From assembly GCA_023409535.1 (NCBI GenBank), contig JAEYGZ010000046.1:1-64000 (forward strand): a stretch of DNA of 64,000 nucleotides. The letters run 5' to 3'. Position 1 is the stretch's first letter. Every line of letters starts with the position of its first letter. The notes below the pieces were generated by a model, which saw nothing but the letters and a program-made list of their open reading frames with translations, made no database searches and was not told the DNA's origin. The stretch comes from Bacillota bacterium (GTDB lineage Bacteria; Bacillota; Clostridia; Lachnospirales; Lachnospiraceae). Of the stretch, positions 1-9,286 are shown one piece after another. The position numbers and the translations under genes were made by a program.

Positions 1-96
1 AGAAGGAATACGGCAAATAGCATAAAACAAAAAAGCGATAGGGCAGGAACTGCCCGAATAAACGCCTGTGGAGTTAGTAGGTTACGAGGACGATGA
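1..96 (+). CDS. tnpB: TnpB (IS200/IS605 RNA-guided nuclease/accessory protein), C-terminal end only
   Basis: Frame 1 is open from the window edge to a TGA at 94-96 and encodes a 31-residue tail containing RAGTARINACGV. That is the usual extreme C-terminus of TnpB proteins from Clostridial IS605-type elements (roughly GTAxINACG). The tail overlaps the start of the omega-RNA-like hairpin region, as is normal for TnpB, whose guide RNA is processed from its own 3' end. No catalytic region is visible, so activity cannot be judged. Confidence 0.6.
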   Translation, partial: RRNTANSIKQKSDRAGTARINACGVSRLRGR

Positions 97-135
97 AGCA
101 GGAAGCCCATTGGCTTTAGACAATGGGTAGTTCAC
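1..135 (+). mobile_element. Right end of an IS200/IS605-family element (truncated by window edge)
   Basis: The segment holds the end of a TnpB-like reading frame, then a hairpin (CCCATTG at 106-112, CAATGGG at 121-127) and the tail GTTCAC at 130-135. This hairpin plus tail, preceded by GAAGCAGGAAG, matches the right end typical of IS200/IS605-group elements in Clostridia, where the DNA also encodes the 3' end of the omega RNA guide. The element boundary is put at about 135 because the recognisable end sequence stops there. The rest of the element lies outside the window, so completeness cannot be judged. Confidence 0.7.
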
Positions 136-177
136 GCATTTAATCTATGAGATGTATATAGTAGGGTGATTGTAGTG

Positions 178-297
178 ATGAAAACAAGAATTACTATAAT
201 TATAATTGCTATTGTAAGTTTAATAATCTCTGCCGCAATTTATATCTTTGGAAATTATGTTGCAAACCATCAAAAGATTTATTATTTAATTAATTGA
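178..297 (+). CDS. Small single-span membrane peptide, 39 aa, unknown function
   Basis: An ATG at 178 opens 39 codons ending in TGA at 295-297. The product starts MKTR, continues with an uninterrupted hydrophobic stretch (residues about 5-25, mostly Ile/Val/Ala) and ends in a short polar tail, which predicts one membrane span. The upstream GGGTGAT is only a weak ribosome binding site. It sits directly downstream of the IS end and about 210 bp before the activase gene. It may be a genuine small membrane protein or the remnant of a gene cut by the insertion. I do not recognise a family. Confidence 0.4.
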   Translation: MKTRITIIIIAIVSLIISAAIYIFGNYVANHQKIYYLIN

Positions 298-331
298 AGA
301 ATTGTTTCATTGGAATATATATTTTGTATTT

Positions 332-376
332 TAAGCCGCTGTATGATCAGGATTTGTCCGATGGTACAGTGGCTTA
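332..376 (+). other. Hairpin in the leader region before the activase gene
   Basis: Two 12-nt arms (332-343 and 365-376) pair with one G:U, around a 21-nt loop. There is no T-run, so this is not an obvious intrinsic terminator. A second inverted repeat follows at 441-477 (AAATACTAA / TTAGTATTT), just before the ribosome binding site of the activase gene. The rest of 298-507 shows nothing recognisable. Confidence 0.4.
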
Positions 377-507
377 TATTTATTCTGCCATAGGTAATTT
401 CATTGATCTTATTTGCTCTGTATGAAGCCAAAATATGTGTAAATACTAAATGGATATGAAGCGACTTCTTAGTATTTTATGATATGAAATCATACAGGAG
501 TGATAAT

Positions 508-3500
508 ATGGAGAAATACAGACTTGGAATTGACATTGGATCAACTACCGTGAAGCTTGCGCTGCTTAATCAGGAAAATCAGTTAATTTATAGTGACTAC
601 AGACGTCATTTATCGGATATTAAAAGTACCATCTATGATTTGGTCAGAGAATGCTTTCAAAAACAAGGGGATATACCGGTACGGGTATGTGTTACCGGCT
701 CCGGCGGATTATCGGCAGCAAAGTGGCTGCAGTTGAAGTTTGTTCAGGAGGTCATTGCCTGTTCAGAGGCAGTGGAGGCATTTATCCCGGAGACAGATGT
801 TGCTATTGAGCTTGGCGGGGAGGATGCCAAGATTACTTACTTTCATGGGGGGATCGAGCAGCGGATGAATGGAAGCTGTGCCGGCGGAACAGGAGCCTTT
901 ATTGACCAGATGGCAGTATTACTGGATACGGACGCAGAAGGCTTGAATGAATATGCCGGGAGGCATAGCATGCTTTACCCCATTGCTTCCAGATGCGGTG
1001 TATTTGCAAAGACCGATATACAGCCGTTGATCAATGACGGAGTCAGCAAAGAGGACATCGCGGCTTCTATTCTGCAGGCTGTGGTTAATCAGACAATTGG
1101 AGGGCTCGCCTGTGGAAAACCGATCCGAGGTAGAGTGGCTTTTTTAGGGGGTCCTTTAAGCTTTCTCTCTGAACTGCGCAAACGGTTTTGTGATAGCTTA
1201 ATGCTGGATTCGGAGCATGCCATAAGCCCTGAGCATTCCCAGCTGTATGTTGCCATAGGAGCAGCGCTTGCTTCGGAAAAAGAAGCACAGTTATCAATGA
1301 AAGAATTAGTAAATAAAGTCCGGAAGATGGACCGGACGGATACAGATCAAATCAAACATCTGAACCCTTTATTCGAAAGTAAAGAGGAGTATGAGCAATT
1401 CAAGAGCAGGCATCAAAAGAACAGAGTTGCCAAAGGTGAGCTCACCGATTATCAGGGGAAAGCCTTCCTTGGTATTGACGCCGGTTCTACGACCACCAAA
1501 GTAGTTTTGATCGGAGCAGAAGGGCAGCTGTTATATTCTCATTATTGCAATAACGAGGGTGAACCCTTACGGAAGCTTATTTCTATCTTGGGAGAGCTTT
1601 ATGAGCGTTTGCCTGAGACAGCCTATATCGCCAAATGCACGGTGACCGGCTATGGTGAAGCACTGATCAAGGCAGCGCTTCATACAGATATCGGTGAGAT
1701 TGAGACGATAGCGCATTATAAGGCAGCCAAATATTTTCTGCCTGAGGTAGATTTCATTCTTGATATCGGGGGACAGGACATGAAATGTCTGAAGATCAGA
1801 GATGGCGTCATCGACAGCATTTTGTTGAATGAAGCCTGTTCCTCCGGCTGCGGTTCCTTCCTGGAGGGCTTTGCAAAATCACTGCATTTGACAATAAAGG
1901 AGTTTGCACAAGAGGCACTCTTTGCCAAGGCACCGGTTGATCTGGGCACCAAATGTACTGTGTTTATGAATTCCAAGGTGAAGCAAGCCCAGAAGGAGGG
2001 TGCGGGCATAGCAGACCTGTCCGCGGGTTTGTCTTATTCCGTAATTAAAAATGCCTTATACAAGGTGATTAAGGTTCGGGATGAGAAGGATCTGGGCAGC
2101 AATATCATCGTTCAGGGCGGAACCTTTTATAATGACGCAGTTTTACGCTGCTTTGAACTGATTACCGGCAGGAAAGCAATTCGTCCGGATATTGCAGGAC
2201 TCATGGGTGCTTATGGCGCGGCCTTGATTGCCCGGGAACGATATCAGGAGGGAGAGGCCTCAGCACTTCTTGGTGAAGACGAGCTGATAAGCTTTGCCAT
2301 GACTTCTGCCAGCCGCAGGTGTGATAAATGTACCAACCGGTGCTTACTCACAGTCAATACCTTCGCTGACGGGAATACCTTCATTGCCGGGAACCGCTGT
2401 GAAAGAGGCCTGGGTATTGAAAGGAGCAAGCATGAGAAGCTGCCGAACCTTTATGATTATAAATACCATCGAACCTTTCAGTATGAACCGCTGGAGGAAG
2501 AAGCAGCGCCGCGGGGCATCCTTGGAATCCCGAGAGTACTGAACCTCTTTGAGAATTATCCCTTCTGGTTTACCTTGTTCACAAAGCTGGGCTTTCGGGT
2601 ACTTCTGTCCTCGCCTTCCTCTAAGAAGCTCTTTGAGAAAGGTCTGGAAACAATACCGTCAGAATCCGCCTGTTATCCGGCTAAGTTAAGCCACGGGCAT
2701 ATTCTGGATCTGATCGGCAGTGGTATAAAGACGATCTTTTATCCTTCCATCGTATATGAAAAAAAGGAATATCAGGAGGCAGCCAATCATTATAATTGCC
2801 CCATTGTAATTTCTTATCCGGAGGTAATCCGCAATAATATTGATGTATTAAAAGCAAATCACATCAGAATGATTTGTCCATTCTTATCTATGGATAATGA
2901 AGAGGTTATGGTCAACCGCCTTCTTGAGGAATTGCAGGAGTATCACATCACTAAAGAAGAGATGAGAGCTGCCGTTGCTGCGGCGTATCAGGAACGGATC
3001 AAATATAAGTCGGATATCGGACAGAAGGGGGAAGAGGTGCTATCCTATCTTCGGGATAACCATAAAAGGGGTATTGTATTATGCGGAAAGCCATATCATG
3101 TGGATCCTGAGATTAATCATGGGATTGCCAGATTGATTAATTCTTACGGCTTGGCTGTATTGACAGAGGACAGTATTGCACACCTGTCGCCGGTACAGCC
3201 TAAGCTTCGTGTGGTTGACCAGTGGGTCTATAATTCCAGGCTGTACCGGGCTGCCAGTCTGGTGGCACAGGAGCCGCATCTTGAATTAATCCAGCTGAAC
3301 TCCTTTGGCTGCGGTTTGGATGCCGTAACCTCGGATCAGATTGCGGAGCTGCTGGCAGCGGGCGGTAAGCTCTATACAATGCTTAAGATTGATGAGGGCA
3401 GTAATCTGGGAGCAGCGAAAATCCGTATTCGATCCTTAATTGCAGCGATAGAGGAGAGAGAGTCGATACAAAGGCAGTTTGATTCGCAGGAGCCTAGGAT

Positions 3501-4749
3501 ACCGGTATTCTCAAAGCCCATGAAAGAAACCCATACCATCCTTGCACCGCAGATGGCGCCAATCCATTTTGAACTGGTACAGGAGGCAGCCAGAGCCTGC
3601 GGTTACCGTCTTGAGGTACTTGCAGCCGATGACCGTACCGCAGTGGATGAAGGATTGAAATATGTGAATAATGATACCTGTTATCCTGCGATTCTTATGA
3701 TCGGTCAGGTGGTACAGGCGCTCAAATCAGGACGGTATGATATTAACCGTACTGCCGTGATATTAACACAGAGTGGCGGGGGGTGCCGTGCTACAAATTA
3801 TATTGCATTATTAAAGCTAGGTTTGCGGCAGGCAGGCTTTGCTGAGATTCCGGTTATCTCACTGAATACCCTGGGCCTTGATAAGCAGCCGGGCTTTCAG
3901 CTGTCCTTGGGACTTGTGAAGCGGTGCGTTATGGCCGTCCTATACGGAGATTTATTCATGCGTTTGTTATATGCGACAAGACCATATGAACGCTTTCCGG
4001 GGTCCTCCCGACTGCTGTATGACAAATGGAAAGAGCGTGCCAGAGAGAATATCAGGTCAGGAACCAGGGGGGAATTCAAAAAGAATATAAGAAAGATTGT
4101 TCAGGAATATGATCACCTGGAACTGCTGGATATTAGAAAACCAAGAGTTGGAGTGGTTGGGGAGATCCTGCTTAAGTATCATCCCACAGCCAATAATGAC
4201 ATTATAAAAATCATTGAAGAGGAAGGAGCTGAAGCTGTTGTACCCGATCTTATGGATTATTTCCTATATTCTGCTTTTAATTCGCGCTTCCGATTCCGAT
4301 ATCTTGCCGGGACGAAATTAACAATGCAATTAAGTAAAATTGCCGCGAATTATATAATAAACTATCAAAATATCCTGAGGAAGGAATTAAGCTTAAGCAA
4401 ACGCTTTCATCCTCCCACACCGATACAGGAACTGGCACGGATGGCCTCTTCCGTGCTTTCGCTGGGGAACCAGACGGGAGAGGGTTGGCTTGTGACAGCA
4501 GAAATGATAGACTATCTGGAAGAAGGAACCAGTAATATTATCTGTGTTCAGCCGCTGGCCTGTCTGCCTAATCATATAACGGGCAAGGGAATGATCAAAC
4601 CCTTAAGAGAACGATATCCAAGGGCAAACATCATGCCGGTGGATTATGATCCCGGTATTTCGGCCGTTAATCAGCTGAATCGAATTAAGCTGTTATTATC
4701 GGTTGCCCTGAAAGGAATGAGCCAGGAACAAAATATGGAAAAACAGTGA
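508..4749 (+). CDS. Giant 2-hydroxyacyl-CoA dehydratase activase-related protein (two BadF/HgdC ATPase domains fused to HgdB-like regions), 1413 aa
   Basis: Related proteins couple ATP hydrolysis to low-potential electron transfer into 2-hydroxyacyl-CoA dehydratases or benzoyl-CoA-type reductases. The first ASKHA ATPase domain spans about residues 1-265 (GIDIGSTTVK; cluster-ligand region NGSCAGGTG). The second spans about 320-580 (GIDAGSTTTK; NEACSSGCGSF). A four-Cys segment near 602-630 (CDKCTNRC and a later Cys) follows, then a DUF2229/HgdB-like region with conserved SACYP and DTCYP patches to the C-terminus. Each ATPase half keeps one Cys for a bridging [4Fe-4S] cluster. The start at 508 is chosen because AGGAG at about 497-501 precedes it; an ATG at 484 lacks a site. 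No separate dehydratase subunits lie nearby. The exact substrate is unknown. Confidence 0.9.
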   Translation: MEKYRLGIDIGSTTVKLALLNQENQLIYSDYRRHLSDIKSTIYDLVRECFQKQGDIPVRVCVTGSGGLSAAKWLQLKFVQEVIACSEAVEAFIPETDVAIELGGEDAKITYFHGGIEQRMNGSCAGGTGAFIDQMAVLLDTDAEGLNEYAGRHSMLYPIASRCGVFAKTDIQPLINDGVSKEDIAASILQAVVNQTIGGLACGKPIRGRVAFLGGPLSFLSELRKRFCDSLMLDSEHAISPEHSQLYVAIGAALASEKEAQLSMKELVNKVRKMDRTDTDQIKHLNPLFESKEEYEQFKSRHQKNRVAKGELTDYQGKAFLGIDAGSTTTKVVLIGAEGQLLYSHYCNNEGEPLRKLISILGELYERLPETAYIAKCTVTGYGEALIKAALHTDIGEIETIAHYKAAKYFLPEVDFILDIGGQDMKCLKIRDGVIDSILLNEACSSGCGSFLEGFAKSLHLTIKEFAQEALFAKAPVDLGTKCTVFMNSKVKQAQKEGAGIADLSAGLSYSVIKNALYKVIKVRDEKDLGSNIIVQGGTFYNDAVLRCFELITGRKAIRPDIAGLMGAYGAALIARERYQEGEASALLGEDELISFAMTSASRRCDKCTNRCLLTVNTFADGNTFIAGNRCERGLGIERSKHEKLPNLYDYKYHRTFQYEPLEEEAAPRGILGIPRVLNLFENYPFWFTLFTKLGFRVLLSSPSSKKLFEKGLETIPSESACYPAKLSHGHILDLIGSGIKTIFYPSIVYEKKEYQEAANHYNCPIVISYPEVIRNNIDVLKANHIRMICPFLSMDNEEVMVNRLLEELQEYHITKEEMRAAVAAAYQERIKYKSDIGQKGEEVLSYLRDNHKRGIVLCGKPYHVDPEINHGIARLINSYGLAVLTEDSIAHLSPVQPKLRVVDQWVYNSRLYRAASLVAQEPHLELIQLNSFGCGLDAVTSDQIAELLAAGGKLYTMLKIDEGSNLGAAKIRIRSLIAAIEERESIQRQFDSQEPRIPVFSKPMKETHTILAPQMAPIHFELVQEAARACGYRLEVLAADDRTAVDEGLKYVNNDTCYPAILMIGQVVQALKSGRYDINRTAVILTQSGGGCRATNYIALLKLGLRQAGFAEIPVISLNTLGLDKQPGFQLSLGLVKRCVMAVLYGDLFMRLLYATRPYERFPGSSRLLYDKWKERARENIRSGTRGEFKKNIRKIVQEYDHLELLDIRKPRVGVVGEILLKYHPTANNDIIKIIEEEGAEAVVPDLMDYFLYSAFNSRFRFRYLAGTKLTMQLSKIAANYIINYQNILRKELSLSKRFHPPTPIQELARMASSVLSLGNQTGEGWLVTAEMIDYLEEGTSNIICVQPLACLPNHITGKGMIKPLRERYPRANIMPVDYDPGISAVNQLNRIKLLLSVALKGMSQEQNMEKQ

Positions 4750-4824
4750 AATTTTTATATTATTTTTATCTGTCTTCTATTATAATAAGAATAGGAATTA
4801 TATTAAGGAAGGCAGGTGGATTGG

Positions 4825-5259
4825 ATGAAGAAATGCACCCGATGCGGGGCGGCGAATGGGGATTCCTATACAGTATGTATTGAATGCGGTGCTTCCTTTG
4901 AGCCAAATAGATCGGATTATTTTTATGTAGGTAAATCCGACCGTGTGGTCGCTGCCAGTCTTTTTATTGGTGCGCTGGTCAATCTTATATTGATGTCAGG
5001 GATAGAGTCAACTTATATGGCTGATTATTGGGTCGTTAATCTTCTGGCAATTGTATTGATGGCTATTGAGGGAATCAGTATCCTGATTCCCAAGTTGACC
5101 TGGAGCCTATACCGGTTAAGACTTTCTGCTGATTTAGCTAAGACCAGACACTTGAAGCCATCGGAGACGGATATCCATTTACGCCGTGGCATCGCATACT
5201 TTACTGTGATTGTGGGTTATGCACTGATCGTTCTGATGGTGATAGAATTATATTTTTGA
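4825..5259 (+). CDS. Zinc-ribbon membrane protein, 144 aa
   Basis: The N-terminus carries a CxxC-x13-CxxC zinc ribbon (CTRCGAANGDSYTVCIECG), followed by three predicted membrane spans (residues about 44-62, 69-90 and 118-141). Such proteins are common in Clostridia and have no assigned function. AAGGAAGG and AGGTGG precede the ATG at 4825; an in-frame GTG at 4816 is an alternative start. A short gap after the activase gene suggests possible co-transcription, though a terminator only appears after this gene. Confidence 0.7.
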   Translation: MKKCTRCGAANGDSYTVCIECGASFEPNRSDYFYVGKSDRVVAASLFIGALVNLILMSGIESTYMADYWVVNLLAIVLMAIEGISILIPKLTWSLYRLRLSADLAKTRHLKPSETDIHLRRGIAYFTVIVGYALIVLMVIELYF

Positions 5260-5307
5260 TGAAATAGGTGAGGTTCTGCAATAATTAATATGGATATATT
5301 ATGTTAT

Positions 5308-5347
5308 ATCAACACGAATGCTTCAGGCTTTTGTGTTGATATTTTTT
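5308..5347 (+). terminator. Intrinsic terminator after the zinc-ribbon gene
   Basis: ATCAACAC at 5308-5315 pairs with GTGTTGAT at 5333-5340, extended by GAA/TTT pairs, and a T-run follows at 5342-5347. It ends the activase/zinc-ribbon transcription unit. Between here and the next promoter (5348-5539) nothing recognisable was seen. Confidence 0.75.
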
Positions 5348-5539
5348 ATAAAGTAGTATTAAAAGGAAACATGATTAAAATGATGCGATTTATATTACAT
5401 AGGACAGCAGCTGAATTACTAACTCTTCCGCTGCCATAATTGTGCTATAAGGATATATTTATACGCAGCAGGACCATCTGATAACTTTGCCGGTGATATC
5501 AGTTTCAAATTGTTTGGTCAATAAATAATTTAGCTAAAC

Positions 5540-5568
5540 TTGACGTCTGAAAATCACGGTGCTAGAAT
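5540..5568 (+). promoter_or_regulatory. SigA-type promoter for the ABC exporter genes
   Basis: TTGACG at 5540-5545 and TAGAAT at 5563-5568 are separated by 17 bp and lie about 55 bp before the first exporter start codon. No clear operator repeat was found beside it. Confidence 0.55.
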
Positions 5569-5623
5569 AATACATGCGCTTATATGATTTCAAAATATGG
5601 AATCCGGTGCAGGAGGAATTGCT

Positions 5624-7396
5624 TTGAAGAAAGTGCTAGCCTATCTGAAACCATATGTTTTACGAATGCTGCTGGGCATCACAATTAAAATGCTCGGAAC
5701 CTTCATGGATCTGGGCCTTCCCTGGGTACTTGCCTTTATACTTGATGAAGTTATACCTTATCATGAGGTTTCACGAATCTTGATCTGGGGTATTGTTATG
5801 ATACTTTTATCAATCGGAGCCAGAACCTTCAACATTATGGCGAATCGTATGGCAGCCAGGGTCGCTCGTAATACTACCGAACATCTTAGACATGATCTGT
5901 TTGAAAAAATACTCAGCTTATCAGGAAATCAGCTTGATTATTATACCATACCTTCTCTGGAATCCAGAATGACCTCAGATACTTATAATATTCATAATAT
6001 GATTGGCATGATGCAGCGTATCGGTGTGCGTGCGCCGATTATTCTTATCGGCGGAATCATTATCACAAGCACATTGGAGCCCGTTCTTACGCTGGTACTT
6101 GCCGGTGTTTTACCCTTTCTGGCCTTAATCGTTTATGTTGTATCAAAAAAAGGAATTCCACTTTACTTAATTCAACAATTATCTGTTGATAAATTGGTGC
6201 GGGTAGTCCGGGAGAATATTACCGGAGTACGCGTAATCAAAGCGCTGTCGAAAACTGCGTATGAAAAGGGCCGTTTTGAGAAAATTAATTCAGAGGTTGT
6301 AAAAAATGAATTAAAAGCCGGTTCTACTATGGCAATCACTAATCCCGTTATGAATCTGATCTTTAATGCCGGCTTGACACTGGTTATCATTGTCGGAGCC
6401 TATCGTATCAATGGCGGCGCCTCTGCTCCAGGTAAGATTGTAGCTTTCCTGTCATATTTTACAATTATGCTTCAGGCGGTTATGGCGATCACCAGAATAT
6501 TTGTCATCTATTCCAAGGCCAGCGCCTCTGCAGCGCGTATTGCCGAAGTTCTGGATGCGAATGAGGATCTGAAGTTAATGTCCCAGGAGGAACTGGAAGT
6601 GTCAGAAGTGCAGCAAGCCAAATATGAAGATGCAGCCTTTGAAGAAAATTCAGAGACGGATTCTGAGGAAGCAGAGTATCATATTGCTTTTCATCATGTG
6701 AACTTTGCCTATACGAAGGAGCCTTGCATTATTAATATGGATTTTGGGATTAAGCGTGGAGGAACCCTTGGAATCATTGGTTCCACAGGCTCGGGTAAGA
6801 CGACGCTCATCAATCTTCTGATGCGGTTTTACGATGTCACCGATGGAAGTATTACCATAGGCGGAGAAGATATCCGAGGTATTGATAAGCGGGAGCTGCG
6901 TAAGAAGTTTGGTGTTGTATTTCAAAATGATGTGCTGTTTGCAGATAAGATTTATGAAAATATAAGTTTAGGGCGTGGCATTACTGAAGAAATGGCACGG
7001 GAAGCAACTGTTCACGCACAAGCGTCAGCTTTTATTGAGGAACTGGACGAAGGGCTGGATTATAAACTGGCTATCAAAGGAAGCAATCTTAGCGGCGGAC
7101 AAAAGCAGCGCCTGCTGGTAGCCAGGGCATTGGCCGGAAAGCCGGAGATATTGATACTGGATGACTCCTCCAGTGCGCTTGATTACCGGACGGACTCCCT
7201 CCTTCGTAAAGCAATCAGGGAAAATTATACGAATACAACCAGCATTGTTATAGCACAGCGGATCAGTTCCGTTATGAAGCTGGACCACATCCTGGTTATG
7301 GAAGACGGGCAAATGGCCGGATACGGAACTCATGAGGAGCTGCTAGCATCCTGCGAAGTATATAAGGAAATCTATCAATCACAGTTAATGTCATAA
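5624..7396 (+). CDS. ABC exporter half-transporter, degenerate-site subunit (heterodimeric multidrug type)
   Basis: A six-span membrane domain occupies residues about 1-300. An acidic linker (residues about 320-350, rich in Glu) leads into an ATPase domain with Walker A GSTGSGKTT, signature LSGGQKQR and Walker B ILILDDSS. The catalytic Glu after Walker B is Asp here. In heterodimeric exporters such as BmrCD, LmrCD and TM287/288 one subunit has exactly this change, so this is inferred to be the partner of the next gene. The start is a TTG at 5624, with AGGAGG at 5611-5616 spaced 7 bp; an ATG at 5597 has no site. Substrate cannot be read from sequence. Confidence 0.9.
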   Translation: MKKVLAYLKPYVLRMLLGITIKMLGTFMDLGLPWVLAFILDEVIPYHEVSRILIWGIVMILLSIGARTFNIMANRMAARVARNTTEHLRHDLFEKILSLSGNQLDYYTIPSLESRMTSDTYNIHNMIGMMQRIGVRAPIILIGGIIITSTLEPVLTLVLAGVLPFLALIVYVVSKKGIPLYLIQQLSVDKLVRVVRENITGVRVIKALSKTAYEKGRFEKINSEVVKNELKAGSTMAITNPVMNLIFNAGLTLVIIVGAYRINGGASAPGKIVAFLSYFTIMLQAVMAITRIFVIYSKASASAARIAEVLDANEDLKLMSQEELEVSEVQQAKYEDAAFEENSETDSEEAEYHIAFHHVNFAYTKEPCIINMDFGIKRGGTLGIIGSTGSGKTTLINLLMRFYDVTDGSITIGGEDIRGIDKRELRKKFGVVFQNDVLFADKIYENISLGRGITEEMAREATVHAQASAFIEELDEGLDYKLAIKGSNLSGGQKQRLLVARALAGKPEILILDDSSSALDYRTDSLLRKAIRENYTNTTSIVIAQRISSVMKLDHILVMEDGQMAGYGTHEELLASCEVYKEIYQSQLMS

Positions 7397-7448
7397 ATAA
7401 TATCATAAATGTCAATTGTCGTTCATGGTATTGGAATGGAGGCCAACG

Positions 7449-9239
7449 ATGGCTGGGAATACAGGTCGAAGTAATAAAATAAGTGAAAAAACGGAGAAAC
7501 CAAAGGATACAGGATATGTCCTCCACCGTCTCTGGACCTATATCTACCGGTATAAATTCATGGTGGCACTGGCTCTTCTTCTAACGGTAGCCAGTAATAT
7601 GTTTGCGTTGATCGGTCCGATGCTTTCCGGCTACGCCATCGATGCCATTGAACCCGGCAAGGGATTGGTTGTCTTTAAAAAAGTATTTTTCTATGCATTT
7701 TGGATGATCATATTCTATATTATCTCCTCCATATTATCCTATCTTTTATCGGTTTTGATGATACATATCAGTCAGAGAATGGTGAAGAGGATGCGGGAGG
7801 ATCTGTTCAAGAAGCTGGTGGAGCTGCCGGTTGGCTTCTTTGACCGCTATCAGGCCGGAGATATCATCAGCCGTATGTCTTATGATATTGATACAATTAA
7901 CACCTCGTTATCTACAGACGTAGTGCAGATTCTGGCCAGTATCGTTACAGTGTTCGGCTCATTGATAATGATGCTTGTGATATCGCCGGAGCTGGTACTG
8001 GTTATGCTGGTAACCATCCCGCTTTCTATTCTGTACACCAGATACATGTCAAAGAAGGTCCGCCCCCTGTTTCGCAGGCGTTCTGCAAAGCTGGGCGAAT
8101 TAAACGGTTTTGTAGAGGAGATGGTGTCCGGGCAGAAGACCATCAAGGCATATGCTGCGGAGAACTCCATCCTGCAGCGCTTTGATGATCTGAATACGGA
8201 GACAGTGGATGCTTACTATAATGCGGAGTATTACGGAAGTATGACCGGACCGACGGTTAATTTTATCAATAATCTGTCCCTATCCTTGATTACGGTATTT
8301 GGAGCGATTCTGTATCTATTCGGAACGATGACCCTTGGTAATATATCCTCCTTCGTCCAGTACAGCAGAAAATTCTCCGGTCCTATTAATGAAGCGGCAA
8401 ACATCATCAGTGAGCTTCAGTCTGCCGCAGCGGCGGCAGAACGTGTATTCAGGCTGATGGATGAGGAACCGGAGGTGTTGGACAGAGCGGATGCCAGGAT
8501 GCTCGATGAAGTACAGGGTGATGTATCTCTGGAGGGTGTTTCCTTTGGTTATGTACCGGATAAAGTAATTATTAAGAATCTGTTCCTGCATGCTAAGCCG
8601 GGAAGCCTGACGGCTATTGTAGGTCCCACCGGAGCCGGAAAGACAACTATTATTAATCTGCTTATGCGCTTTTATGATGTCTGGACAGGGAATATCCTTG
8701 TGGACGGCAAGGAAACCAGGGATCTTACCAGGCAAAGCCTTCGTAAAGCCTATGCCATGGTGCTTCAGGATACCTGGATGTTTCAGGGAACCATATTTGA
8801 GAATATTGCATATGGTAAAGAAAATGCAACCATGGAAGAGGTAGTTGCTGCTGCCAAAATGGCAGGGATGCATTCCTACATTACGCGATTGCCTGAGGGC
8901 TATGATACTATCGTGAATGAAGACGGCATGAACATCTCCAAGGGCCAGAAGCAGCTGCTTACCATAGCAAGAGCGATGCTGCTGGATGCCAGGATGCTGA
9001 TTCTGGATGAAGCTACATCGAATGTAGATACCAGAACGGAGATTAAGATACAGCAGGCAATGCGTAAGCTGATGGAGAAGAAGACCTGCTTTGTCATCGC
9101 CCATCGTCTGTCTACCATACAGGGTGCAGATAACATTCTGGTGGTGGATCAGGGAAATGTGGTGGAGCAGGGAACCCACAAGGAATTAATGGAGAAGAAG
9201 GGTTTTTATTACCGGTTGTATAATTCACAGTTTGAATAG
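7449..9239 (+). CDS. ABC exporter half-transporter, catalytic-site subunit (heterodimeric multidrug type)
   Basis: An N-terminal polar tail precedes six membrane spans (residues about 35-320) and an ATPase domain with Walker A GPTGAGKTT, Walker B MLILDEATS with the catalytic Glu, and an H-loop IAHRLST. Its signature is ISKGQKQL rather than LSGGQ. This complements the previous subunit: its intact Walker motifs would pair with the partner's LSGGQ to form the working site, while the two altered motifs form the silent site. TGGAGG at 7437-7442 fixes the ATG at 7449. The gap after the first subunit is about 50 bp, consistent with one operon. Confidence 0.9.
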   Translation: MAGNTGRSNKISEKTEKPKDTGYVLHRLWTYIYRYKFMVALALLLTVASNMFALIGPMLSGYAIDAIEPGKGLVVFKKVFFYAFWMIIFYIISSILSYLLSVLMIHISQRMVKRMREDLFKKLVELPVGFFDRYQAGDIISRMSYDIDTINTSLSTDVVQILASIVTVFGSLIMMLVISPELVLVMLVTIPLSILYTRYMSKKVRPLFRRRSAKLGELNGFVEEMVSGQKTIKAYAAENSILQRFDDLNTETVDAYYNAEYYGSMTGPTVNFINNLSLSLITVFGAILYLFGTMTLGNISSFVQYSRKFSGPINEAANIISELQSAAAAAERVFRLMDEEPEVLDRADARMLDEVQGDVSLEGVSFGYVPDKVIIKNLFLHAKPGSLTAIVGPTGAGKTTIINLLMRFYDVWTGNILVDGKETRDLTRQSLRKAYAMVLQDTWMFQGTIFENIAYGKENATMEEVVAAAKMAGMHSYITRLPEGYDTIVNEDGMNISKGQKQLLTIARAMLLDARMLILDEATSNVDTRTEIKIQQAMRKLMEKKTCFVIAHRLSTIQGADNILVVDQGNVVEQGTHKELMEKKGFYYRLYNSQFE

Positions 9240-9286
9240 GACGAAAGCAAAGTTCGCAGATCATGAAGGAAGGCGCGGTGGTTGTT

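Noticed and set aside
8316..9179. 287-codon open frame on the minus strand
   Set aside because: It lies wholly opposite the ATPase domain of the second exporter gene, has no ribosome binding site and no recognisable domain.
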